From the NCBI GenBank assembly GCA_947177375.1, contig CAMWUF010000010.1:1-11864 (forward strand): a stretch of DNA of 11,864 nucleotides, in the 5' to 3' direction. Below, piece after piece: positions 5,156 to 10,487 of this stretch; the stretch's first letter is position 1; each line of letters starts with the position of its first letter. This stretch comes from an uncultured Ruminococcus sp. (GTDB lineage: Bacteria > Bacillota > Clostridia > Oscillospirales > Ruminococcaceae). The notes under the pieces are model-generated. The model saw only the letters and a list, made by a program, of their open reading frames with translations. It searched no databases and was not told the DNA's origin. Made by a program: the position numbers and the translations under genes.

Positions 5156-5448
5156 AACGTCAACAACGTCAACAACGTCAACAAAGATAAAAAAATTAAG
5201 AATTTAAGCCATTTTTCTTGTTGACGTTGTTTTTCTTAACGTCAACAAATCTATATACGACAAAGTATATCTACTTATACAAAATGTTAATCTTTGTTGA
5301 CGTTAGTGCCAATGTTGACGTTGCAAGTTTCTTAACGTCAACAAAATTTTTACCTATATTTCTATACTTTTTGTAATTTGTTGACGTTGTTGACGTTGTT
5401 GACGTTGTATTTTAAGAGGTATTTAACGTCAACAAGAAACGTCAACAA
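5156..5448. repeat. Iteron array, probable replication origin
   Basis: Thirteen copies of the 9-mer AACGTCAAC or its complement GTTGACGTT lie within 293 bp. Three are in direct tandem at 5156-5182. Single copies lie at 5218-5228 (minus), 5238-5248 (plus), 5294-5304 (minus), about 5314-5322 (minus) and 5334-5344 (plus). Three are in inverted tandem at 5380-5406, and two plus copies at 5425-5435 and 5438-5448. Most are followed by AA, giving AACGTCAACAA. AT-rich DNA fills the gaps (5249-5293 and 5345-5377) and could be the unwinding region. The array starts about 90 bases beyond the 3' end of the replication gene. Iterons beside a rep gene mark origins of plasmids and phage satellites; the origin role is inferred. 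Confidence 0.7.
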
Positions 5449-5480
5449 AAAAGTCATTGATATAAAAATCAACGACTTTT
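5447..5480 (-). terminator. Terminator of the replication gene
   Basis: On the minus strand AAAAGTC-G-TTGAT pairs with ATCAA-T-GACTTTT with one mismatch, and a T run follows (to 5447). It lies about 60 bases after the rep stop codon and directly abuts the last iteron. Confidence 0.65.
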
Positions 5481-5540
5481 AAGTTATCATAATTCAATTA
5501 TGTTACTTTGATATAGCGGATGCCATTAAATGCCCCTCTG

Positions 5541-7841
5541 TTATGTATGGATAATAAATCCATGTTTCACATGAGTATCATGTTCTCCATTTGGTAAAAT
5601 ACCTCTGACTTTTTTTAATTCAACACGAATTCCACAAGCTCTCAACTCAGAGATAAGTGAATTCATAAATCTTGTGGGTTTTTGTGGTAAGAAATCCTCC
5701 CCACACTCATCTTTGAGTTCTTCTCTAAAACGGTCGTAAGAAATGTTGATGCTCTGTCCGTGTACAGCTAAATGCTTGATAACCTCAATAGCAACTTCTT
5801 TGTTTTCTTCATCGGCAGAGTTATCATTTTCAATATCTGACAGGCTTTTTCCAGTACGAGCAGATTTCGTCAAATCATCTTCTGTCAGGTCGGTAAAACC
5901 ATCCCATTCAAAACATGCGGTTCTGTTTTCGCCCTGATTAATAATCCTGTAGCATACGGATTTGGCTTTTTTCTGGTAGTTTGATTTGGTTTGTATCATG
6001 ACACGGCGGTCAGAATCAGCTCCAAACGAGCGAATGCAAAGGGCAGAACGTGAACTATCAATCAATGCTGTACTTCCCGAAACTGCGTTATTTGCGTTCT
6101 CTGTCTGTGGCATTTTATTAACATGAGCAACAACCAGAATCGCACAATGAAATTCTTTTGCAAGCACGGTTAAAACGCTTGTCACTCCTCTGACATCGTT
6201 TGCTTTATTCATATTTTTGTCATCACCTATGTATACACTCCACGGGTCAATGATAACAAGCTTTGGTTGAATTTTTTCCAGAAGATTAGCAAAAGCCTGA
6301 ATCCTTATGGTGTCATCTTTATTTTGTGGTAAAAGAAAGCTTTCTGTATCTAGTTCTTTTCTTGTTTTTGGTGTTTTCAAAACAAAACAGTTGTTTGGAT
6401 TACCTCTGGCTTCTCTCATACGATTTAGGATAACGCTTTCATTATCTTCTGCCGAAATAAATAGAACCCTTTCTGGTTTTGTTGCAACCTGTTGATTACC
6501 GTATATGGGAAGTGTACGTCCAGTTGTAATATCGGAAGCAATACCGACAGTAGCAAAAGATTTTCCCGTCCCTCCAGCAGCATACATAATAGTGAGTTCG
6601 CCAATGGGAATATACGGATTCCACAAAAATTTCTGTGTTTCAGGTTGTACTTCTGATAATCGGATAACTGAATACTCAATTTTCTGCTCTGGAAATATTT
6701 CTGAATTATCTTTTATTAATTCTTCAAAGTCGCTTATATCGACATAGCATTCCACTTTTCTAGTTGCATCAAGTAATAACTCTATTGTCTTGTCTTGTCC
6801 AAGGGCTTCTGCAATGTCGCTAATGTCACCTTTTTCTGGGCATTCGCTCCAAATCGTTTTTGCTGAAATAATCTTGACAGATTTCGCAATTTTGCTAACA
6901 TTTTTTGCAACAGTTTCCCCATATATTTCCCCAGTTTTATCATTATCAGTTAAAATAATAATGTCATGTGCCTGCAAACTATCGTTATATAATTCATCAT
7001 GCCATTGTTTAGATTGTCCACCATTGGGAAGTGATGTTGCAAGGATTTCCATATTGGAAAGGGTTTCAACATCTTTTTCACCCTCTACAATTATGATAGG
7101 GCATTCTGCGTTATCTTTATTGTGATACAATACATCTGCATTGTAAAGGGGTGCTATTGCTCCAGAAAGTCCTGCTATTTGGTTGAAATTATTTGTTTCT
7201 GGATTGAAAAGATACCATAATGCGTTTTTGCTACCATCTGAAAACTTATTTACAACTTTTTTGCCGAAAATACTGCCATCAGCATTTCTGTAAATATGTG
7301 TGCGTTCTCCAATTTTTTGACGTTTACTAGATTTTTTCTGTGCTGGTGTAGAATTATTTTTTTCTTGCATTAAAAAAACCTCTTTCTTTTGTGTAATATG
7401 TAAATTTTCGACATGGTCAATATGTACTTCAATTTGTTGTATTGGTTGTGTTGTTTCGATTTGTGGCGGATTCGGGTTATAAGAACCTGTTTTACGAATA
7501 GATGGGATAACTTCTGCTGTAACCCAATGCTTGAATTTTTTTGCTTTCTCTAATTTTGAAGCTAATACTAGGCTGTATAAGCCTGATTCATTGATGATTG
7601 TTAGTCCTCGATTTGGGAAATTTTCTAAGGTGGCGTTTTGCCCCCTTAGAAATTCACGGCAGAATTTTTTTGACAAAACCATTTTATCTTCTTCGTCAAC
7701 GTGCTGTTTTATTGCTCTTTTTGGGTCTTTGTATTGCAAAGCTCCTGCCACGTCAACACCAACAAAATAGATTTTTCCTTCAATTTCGACTGTTCGGACT
7801 TCGCCGAACTCTTCATGATTGAAAATTTGAATTTCATTCAT
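5541..7841 (-). CDS. Bro-N / TOPRIM / RecA-like helicase replication protein
   Basis: A 766-residue multidomain protein. Residues 1-120 form a Bro-N domain (GKIYFVGVDVAGALQY, HVDEEDKMV, WVTAEVIPSIRKTGSY), known from phage antirepressors and baculovirus BRO proteins and thought to bind DNA. After a linker, residues 185-345 carry a TOPRIM fold (IIIVEGEKD at 249-257 and ILTDNDKTG with Asp299/Asp301). Residues 400-640 form a RecA-like hexameric helicase: Walker A AAGGTGKS (421-428), Walker B KLVIIDP (527-533) and ILVVAHVNK (568-576). The C-terminus (685-766) looks like a winged helix. TOPRIM-helicase proteins of the RepA/AAA_25 type drive replication of plasmids and phages; no zinc-ribbon primase domain is visible. 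AAAGGAG lies nine bases before the ATG. The iteron array directly downstream suggests its origin. The Bro-N fusion is unusual, and an internal start may yield a shorter form. Confidence 0.88.
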   Translation of the reverse strand: MNEIQIFNHEEFGEVRTVEIEGKIYFVGVDVAGALQYKDPKRAIKQHVDEEDKMVLSKKFCREFLRGQNATLENFPNRGLTIINESGLYSLVLASKLEKAKKFKHWVTAEVIPSIRKTGSYNPNPPQIETTQPIQQIEVHIDHVENLHITQKKEVFLMQEKNNSTPAQKKSSKRQKIGERTHIYRNADGSIFGKKVVNKFSDGSKNALWYLFNPETNNFNQIAGLSGAIAPLYNADVLYHNKDNAECPIIIVEGEKDVETLSNMEILATSLPNGGQSKQWHDELYNDSLQAHDIIILTDNDKTGEIYGETVAKNVSKIAKSVKIISAKTIWSECPEKGDISDIAEALGQDKTIELLLDATRKVECYVDISDFEELIKDNSEIFPEQKIEYSVIRLSEVQPETQKFLWNPYIPIGELTIMYAAGGTGKSFATVGIASDITTGRTLPIYGNQQVATKPERVLFISAEDNESVILNRMREARGNPNNCFVLKTPKTRKELDTESFLLPQNKDDTIRIQAFANLLEKIQPKLVIIDPWSVYIGDDKNMNKANDVRGVTSVLTVLAKEFHCAILVVAHVNKMPQTENANNAVSGSTALIDSSRSALCIRSFGADSDRRVMIQTKSNYQKKAKSVCYRIINQGENRTACFEWDGFTDLTEDDLTKSARTGKSLSDIENDNSADEENKEVAIEVIKHLAVHGQSINISYDRFREELKDECGEDFLPQKPTRFMNSLISELRACGIRVELKKVRGILPNGEHDTHVKHGFIIHT
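7368..7386 (-). promoter_or_regulatory. Internal ribosome site and start inside the rep gene
   Basis: In frame at codon 158 (ATG 7370-7368) the sequence GAAAGAGG lies eight bases upstream, separated by a run of seven T, a standard translation start. It falls in the linker between Bro-N and the TOPRIM region (MQEKNNSTPAQKK). Initiation here would give a 609-residue helicase-primase without Bro-N. The site may be a relic of two genes that fused, or may make two products. Its form is seen directly; its use is inferred. Confidence 0.5.
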
Positions 7842-8008
7842 ATGTAATTACTCCTTTTCCATAAATTTGAGCAAATTACAATCTTAATACATAGCTAAAA
7901 AAAAATTTTGCCATGCCGAAAAAAAGGCTTGACAAAATCAGATTCTTATGCTATAATAATATAGCAATAAAAAAAGCAAAGCCTTTTGTGTATTAGATTG
8001 TTATCGCA
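7842..8008 (-). promoter_or_regulatory. Structured rep mRNA leader with attenuator-like hairpin
   Basis: From the promoter at 8015-8043 the rep mRNA would begin near 8008. Its first segment contains ACAATCTAATACA (8001-7989), complementary with one bulge to TGTATTAAGATTGT (7891-7878), 21 bases before the ribosome site. The next segment CACAAAAGGCTT (7990-7979) is complementary to AAGCCTTTT followed by T residues (7930-7919), which together form a long-loop intrinsic terminator. The two pairings nest. This resembles attenuated leaders of antisense-controlled plasmid rep genes. The complementarity is seen; the regulation is inferred. Confidence 0.5.
7929..7957 (+). promoter_or_regulatory. Promoter of small RNA 1
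   Basis: TTGACA (7929-7934), 17-base spacer, TATAAT (7952-7957): perfect consensus. It points away from rep, towards the opposing rep promoter. Confidence 0.85.
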
Positions 8009-8038
8009 ATTACTATTCTATCACAAAAGGCTTTTTTT
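7964..8038 (+). ncRNA. Small RNA 1, antisense to the rep leader
   Basis: A perfect promoter is followed after only about 60 bases by a strong terminator: AAAGCCTTTTGTG (7978-7990) pairs over 13 bp with CACAAAAGGCTTT (8022-8034) and the T run reaches 8038. The product would be about 75 nt with a 31-base loop and no open reading frame. About 45 nt (7964-8008) lie head-on against the predicted rep leader and are fully complementary to it, covering both 5' arms of the leader structure. This is the arrangement of countertranscribed RNAs in plasmid copy control. Binding could block the leader terminator or other leader folding; the direction of the effect cannot be told from sequence. Confidence 0.7.
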
Positions 8039-8043
8039 GTCAA
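8015..8043 (-). promoter_or_regulatory. Probable rep promoter
   Basis: Minus strand TTGACA (8043-8038), 17-base spacer, TAGAAT (8020-8015). The -35 box directly abuts the T run of small RNA 1. It faces the promoter at 7929-7957 across about 60 bases, and both are preceded by GGC (GGCTTGACA). Confidence 0.7.
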
Positions 8044-8080
8044 GCCATTTTTTGTGAAAAAAATTTTTTTCATTTGCTCA

Positions 8081-8109
8081 TTGATTTTTTTAGGAGAATA
8101 TGCTATAAT
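8081..8109 (+). promoter_or_regulatory. Promoter of small RNA 2
   Basis: TTGATT (8081-8086), 17-base spacer, TATAAT (8104-8109). Transcription should start near 8116. Confidence 0.7.
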
Positions 8110-8115
8110 GAAATT

Positions 8116-8186
8116 GAATTTGGATTTCATTCATATTCTCCTTTTTCCGTCTAGTGCTGGTAACACTAGGCGGATTTTACTTTTTT
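8116..8186 (+). ncRNA. Small RNA 2, 5' end complementary to the rep start site
   Basis: A promoter at 8081-8109 and a terminator stem CCGTCTAGTG / CACTAGGCGG (8147-8156 with 8164-8173, then a T-rich tail) define an RNA of about 70 nt. Its first bases, AATTTGGATTTCATTCATAT (8117-8136), match 19 of 20 plus-strand bases at 7824-7843, the antisense of the rep start codon region. CTCCTTTTTCC (8138-8148) matches the anti-Shine-Dalgarno stretch CTCCTTTTCC at 7851-7860. The RNA could therefore pair with both the start codon and the ribosome site of rep mRNA and block translation; the one mismatch becomes a G-U pair. A 5' seed plus 3' terminator is the usual sRNA form. The alternative is a relic of a duplicated rep 5' end. 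Confidence 0.65.
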
Positions 8187-8187
8187 G

Positions 8188-8217
8188 ATGTGCCATATCT
8201 TATGGCACATTTTTTTT
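8188..8217 (+). terminator. Second plus-strand terminator inside the end of the first XRE gene
   Basis: ATGTGCCATA (8188-8197) pairs perfectly with TATGGCACAT (8201-8210), followed by T8. It backs up the small RNA 2 terminator and overlaps the last codons and stop of the repressor gene on the other strand. Confidence 0.7.
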
Positions 8218-8562
8218 GTCTTGTTTTTCATGTTCCTTGTGAGAATCTACAAGAGCCTTAACCATTCTTGCAATAAAAGCTTTATCCTGTGGTGATAGTT
8301 TTTGATAATCTTCATTTGCTTTTTTTTCCATTTCTTTTGTGAATTTTAAATTTTCAAATTGGTCTAGTGGCTGGATTGTTTCTTTTTCTAGTAGGTAATC
8401 TACAGTTACATTGTAGTATTCTGCAAGTTTCAGAATCGTTTCTATATTTGGTTCACGTTGTCCGTATTCGTAATTTTGGTATCCTCTTAATGAAAGACCC
8501 AAATCATGTGCAACTTGTTCTTGAGAAACGCCTTTATTTTTTCTTAATTCTTTTAATCGCAT
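8200..8562 (-). CDS. XRE-family transcriptional repressor 1
   Basis: A 120-residue cI/Xre-type regulator. Residues 1-60 hold the five-helix HTH domain: MRLKELRKNKGVSQEQVA, recognition region SLRGYQNYEYGQREP (about 29-43) and the closing NVTVDYLLE. The rest (65-120) is a charged helical tail, too short for an autoprotease domain, so control by RecA-driven self-cleavage is unlikely. The start is fixed by AAGGAGGTG (8577-8569). It is transcribed from a perfect promoter (8583-8611) divergent from a small protein gene (8781), with matching operator-like motifs in both promoters, so it should repress itself and its neighbour. A related module lies next to it (8989-9772). It may also influence rep downstream by readthrough, since no minus-strand terminator is evident after it. 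Confidence 0.85.
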   Translation of the reverse strand: MRLKELRKNKGVSQEQVAHDLGLSLRGYQNYEYGQREPNIETILKLAEYYNVTVDYLLEKETIQPLDQFENLKFTKEMEKKANEDYQKLSPQDKAFIARMVKALVDSHKEHEKQDKKNVP

Positions 8563-8582
8563 AATTTCACCTCCTTTTTAAT

Positions 8583-8611
8583 ATTATATACTCAAAACGA
8601 GTGATTGTCAA
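8583..8611 (-). promoter_or_regulatory. Promoter of XRE repressor 1 with operator in the spacer
   Basis: Minus strand TTGACA (8611-8606), 17 bases, TATAAT (8588-8583). The plus-strand spacer holds CTCAAAACGAGTG (8591-8603), which recurs in the divergent promoter as TTCAAAACGGGTG (8681-8693), 11 of 13 bases alike. It is a likely operator for repressor 1. Confidence 0.8.
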
Positions 8612-8620
8612 CATGTAATA

Positions 8621-8652
8621 ATGCACAAAAATTATTTTCCCGATTTGTGCAT
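8621..8652. repeat. Inverted repeat between divergent promoters of module 1
   Basis: ATGCACAAA (8621-8629) and TTTGTGCAT (8644-8652) are perfect 9-bp arms separated by 14 bases, midway between the divergent promoters. It is a possible second operator. Confidence 0.55.
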
Positions 8653-8671
8653 GATTTTTTTGTAAAAGCAC

Positions 8672-8700
8672 TTGACTTTGTTTCAAAACGGGTGTAAAAT
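8672..8700 (+). promoter_or_regulatory. Promoter of the small protein gene at 8781
   Basis: TTGACT (8672-8677), 17-base spacer, TAAAAT (8695-8700), with the operator-like TTCAAAACGGGTG inside the spacer, so repressor binding would block it. Confidence 0.7.
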
Positions 8701-8780
8701 AGAATAAAGAAACGAACAAAACGAAGATAATAAAAATTTCTTTGATGTTCTTTCAAATAAATGAAAGTGAGGTGTAGAAA

Positions 8781-8921
8781 ATGAATGAAAACAAAAAGAA
8801 AGAAGATGTATTGCAGGAAATTCCACATTATTCTGAATTAACAGATAATGAAAAATTTATTTTGGCAACTACTATTAAAAATATTCTTTTACAAAATGTT
8901 TCAACAACAAATTGTGCGTGA
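8781..8921 (+). CDS. Small protein of switch module 1 (46 residues)
   Basis: A 46-residue protein, MNENKKKEDVLQEIPHYS followed by ELTDNEKFIL and a hydrophobic helix, with GAGGTG nine bases before the ATG, a good promoter upstream and a terminator downstream (8953-8990). No domain is recognisable. The ELTDNEKFIL stretch matches ELTEDEKLFL in the small protein at 9593-9772, which holds the same position opposite the second repressor, so the two are probably diverged paralogues. By position it is the first gene turned on when repressor 1 lets go, a place often taken by Cro-like or anti-repressor proteins. No HTH is visible, so interaction with the repressor is only a guess. Confidence 0.6.
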   Translation: MNENKKKEDVLQEIPHYSELTDNEKFILATTIKNILLQNVSTTNCA

Positions 8922-8952
8922 TTGACATTGGATTTGCTTTACATCTTCTCCG

Positions 8953-8990
8953 AATCCGTCCAGTGCTTGCGACACTGGGCGGATTTTTTT
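8953..8990 (+). terminator. Terminator of switch module 1
   Basis: AATCCGTCCAGTG (8953-8965) pairs with CACTGGGCGGATT (8973-8985) around CTTGCGA with one G-T pair, then T7. The T run touches the stop codon of repressor 2. Together with about 30 upstream bases it resembles the small RNA 2 region (8119-8180). Confidence 0.85.
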
Positions 8991-9363
8991 ATTCTGCGTT
9001 GTTGTTATTAACATCAGATACATCATTTTTTTTCTCTTGTTTGTAACATTCGACTGCTTCCATAACACCTTGTAGAAAAAATTTTCTATATTTTTCTGGC
9101 AGTTTCTTATATCTTTCAATAATAGCATTTTCAAAGTCAATTTCTGATTGCGTCAAACGCTCAGGAATCGAAATAGTTCTATTAAGAAGATAATCAAGCG
9201 ATACATCAAACATATCTGCAATTTTGCATAAAATTTCATGTCTAGGTTCGCTAACACCCTGTTCGTAAGTTTGCCATGCTCTTAATGTTATATTCAAAGC
9301 TTCGGCACATTCTTTTTGCGTCATTCCTTTTTGTTCTCGTACTTGTTTGATATTATTTTTCAT
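8989..9363 (-). CDS. XRE-family transcriptional repressor 2
   Basis: A 124-residue Xre/cI-type regulator. The HTH domain spans about residues 1-62: MKNNIKQVREQKGMTQKECAEALN, recognition region TLRAWQTYEQGVSEP and VSLDYLLNR. A charged helical C-terminus ends in Asn/Asp-rich residues and has no protease domain. I place the start at ATG 9363-9361, because AAGGAGG (9378-9372) lies eight bases upstream; the in-frame GTG at 9372 is part of that ribosome site. It has a promoter with an inverted repeat in the spacer (9388-9416) and is divergent from the 9593 operon that includes the integrase, so it is the likely repressor of that operon. It is similar in plan to repressor 1 but clearly diverged in sequence. 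Confidence 0.85.
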   Translation of the reverse strand: MKNNIKQVREQKGMTQKECAEALNITLRAWQTYEQGVSEPRHEILCKIADMFDVSLDYLLNRTISIPERLTQSEIDFENAIIERYKKLPEKYRKFFLQGVMEAVECYKQEKKNDVSDVNNNNAE

Positions 9364-9387
9364 GTTTATCACCTCCTTCTAAAATAT

Positions 9388-9416
9388 ATAATATCAAAAA
9401 TTATGATACTTGTCAA
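9388..9416 (-). promoter_or_regulatory. Promoter of XRE repressor 2 with inverted repeat
   Basis: Minus strand TTGACA (9416-9411), 17 bases, TATTAT (9393-9388). TATCA (9392-9396) and TGATA (9404-9408) form an inverted repeat overlapping the -10 box and spacer, a likely autoregulatory operator. Confidence 0.75.
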
Positions 9417-9482
9417 GCGATAAATAAAAAAAAACATCAAGAAAAATGTTATTAACGTAATTTTGTATATTATACACAAAAA

Positions 9483-9525
9483 AACTAACATTAATTTTAC
9501 ATATGATAACGAAAAAATGTTAGTT
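9483..9525. repeat. Inverted repeat before the integrase operon promoter
   Basis: Perfect 10-bp arms AACTAACATT (9483-9492) and AATGTTAGTT (9516-9525), 23 bases apart, end five bases before the -35 box at 9531. It is a candidate operator or looping site for repressor 2. Confidence 0.6.
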
Positions 9526-9530
9526 ATATA

Positions 9531-9559
9531 TTGACAAGTGACATTTATTGTGTTATAAT
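9531..9559 (+). promoter_or_regulatory. Promoter of the integrase operon
   Basis: TTGACA (9531-9536), 17-base spacer, TATAAT (9554-9559): perfect consensus. No terminator-like hairpin with a T run is seen from here to the end of the integrase gene, so it may drive all genes from 9593 on. Confidence 0.85.
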
Positions 9560-9592
9560 TGAATTACACATAAAAAAGAGGAGGTGCTAGCA

Positions 9593-9772
9593 ATGAAAAA
9601 TAATGATATTGAACTTACTGAAGATGAAAAATTATTCTTATACTATGCGTGTAAGCTAAGCGAAAATGGTAAAAAAGAATTACTAAACAAAATGGACGGC
9701 TTTTTAATGGCTATTGAAGCAATTACAAAAAGTAAAGATGTAAAATCAGTTGTAACACTAACAAATGAATAA
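9593..9772 (+). CDS. Small protein of switch module 2 (59 residues)
   Basis: A 59-residue protein starting MKNNDIELTEDEKLFLYYA, mostly helical and acidic, with no recognisable domain. The start is ATG 9593: GAGGAGG (9578-9584) lies eight bases before it, and the in-frame GTG at 9584 overlaps that ribosome site. It is the first gene after a perfect promoter, opposite repressor 2. It shares the ELT-(E/D)-(D/N)-EK motif with the small protein of module 1, which suggests a duplicated switch module. A regulatory partner role is inferred from position alone. Confidence 0.65.
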   Translation: MKNNDIELTEDEKLFLYYACKLSENGKKELLNKMDGFLMAIEAITKSKDVKSVVTLTNE

Positions 9773-9804
9773 AAAACAGCTCCAGATAATCAGGAGGTGA
9801 TGAA

Positions 9805-10047
9805 ATGAGTGAAGAAAAAGAAGAAACAAGAATCGTGATTACATACGGCAAGAAAAATATTGGCGTTTATTTGAACAATCCAGATGCAACCACAAAGGAA
9901 CTGCTCATAATGTACCGCTGTTTTGTCAGCGTGCTTATCAATGATATGGTAATCAGAGGCATGACAGTTTCGGAAGCACTCAAAAACATTAGGCGTTCCT
10001 ATAAAGACGCTATCAAAATGTATGCGGATGATGTGTCAGGAAAGTAG
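9805..10047 (+). CDS. Hypothetical 80-residue protein
   Basis: Soluble protein without a family I can name. The N-terminal third (MSEEKEETRIVITYGKKNIGVYL) looks like a beta hairpin and the remainder is helical (ELLIMYRCFVSVLINDMV, SEALKNIRRSYKDAIKMYADD). AGGAGGTG (9791-9798) precedes the ATG at a normal distance. It is the second gene of the operon, 32 bases after the module 2 small protein, and precedes another small gene and the integrase. Small proteins in this position in integrative elements include directionality factors and regulators, but there is no winged-helix signature to support that here. Confidence 0.65.
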   Translation: MSEEKEETRIVITYGKKNIGVYLNNPDATTKELLIMYRCFVSVLINDMVIRGMTVSEALKNIRRSYKDAIKMYADDVSGK

Positions 10048-10103
10048 ATGTAAATTAGACATTTACTTCACAAATTTTAAAAATTGTAAAGGAGGACAAG
10101 CTA

Positions 10104-10487
10104 ATGCTTACAAAAAGAAACCCTGATGGCACATGGAGCTGTCAGGGAGTAGACTTCGGGGAAATCAACGGGAATGTATATGGAGCTTTATGCAAACTCC
10201 GTGATTATGAAAAATCAGGATTTGAACCTAATGACCTTGACTTAGTGATTGAAAACATTCACATCGGGTCGAAAATTGAAGGATATGTTGTTTTCGGAGT
10301 ATGGAATAACTGTTGTATTGCAGAAAATCCGAAAGCTCCTGAACCCTATGTTGTATGGGCAATTGAATCCAATGGTTTTGGCGTAAGAGCAGGGAAATAT
10401 TTTGAAAACTTCCAGCAGGCACAGAAATGTTTCTATCATATGGCAATCATGTCTAAACCAGATAAAAGAGAATATTGGAGGAAATGA
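10104..10487 (+). CDS. Hypothetical phage/element protein (127 residues)
   Basis: The N-terminus (MLTKRNPDGTWSCQGVDF, then YGALCKLRDYEKSGFEPNDL) has the form of short Clostridia phage and conjugative-element proteins with a 'KL.dYE.tGl.P.dl' motif, known to me only as conserved hypotheticals. The second half (about 60-120) is rich in aromatic residues (VFGVWNNCC, YVVWAIESNGFGVRAGKYF) and ends in a helix with FQQAQKCFYHMA. AAAGGAGG (10089-10096) precedes the ATG. It is the last well-supported gene before the integrase in the operon. Its stop overlaps the ATG of a possible 30-residue ORF (ATGA). No function is proposed. Confidence 0.7.
   Translation: MLTKRNPDGTWSCQGVDFGEINGNVYGALCKLRDYEKSGFEPNDLDLVIENIHIGSKIEGYVVFGVWNNCCIAENPKAPEPYVVWAIESNGFGVRAGKYFENFQQAQKCFYHMAIMSKPDKREYWRK

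Noticed and set aside
5156..5448. Possible CRISPR array
   Set aside because: The repeats are 9 bp, partly in direct tandem with no spacers and in both orientations; there are no regular spacers and no cas genes.
6307..7822. Several plus-strand ORFs within the rep gene
   Set aside because: They lie antisense to clear TOPRIM, helicase and Bro-N coding sequence and have no family-like content.
8090..8134. A 14-codon minus-strand ORF reading MNEIQIQFHYSIFS, starting like the Rep protein
   Set aside because: Better explained as the reverse strand of small RNA 2, which carries the complement of the rep start site; the likeness to Rep ends after six residues.
9364..9372. GTG start for repressor 2 nine bases upstream
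   Set aside because: The GTG is part of the AAGGAGGTG ribosome site; ATG 9363-9361 is correctly spaced.
9470..9478. TTATACACA, a match to the DnaA box consensus
   Set aside because: A single match in very AT-rich regulatory DNA, about 2 kb from the rep gene and iterons; expected by chance.
9584..9592. GTG start for the module 2 small protein
   Set aside because: It overlaps the GAGGAGG ribosome site; ATG 9593 is correctly spaced.
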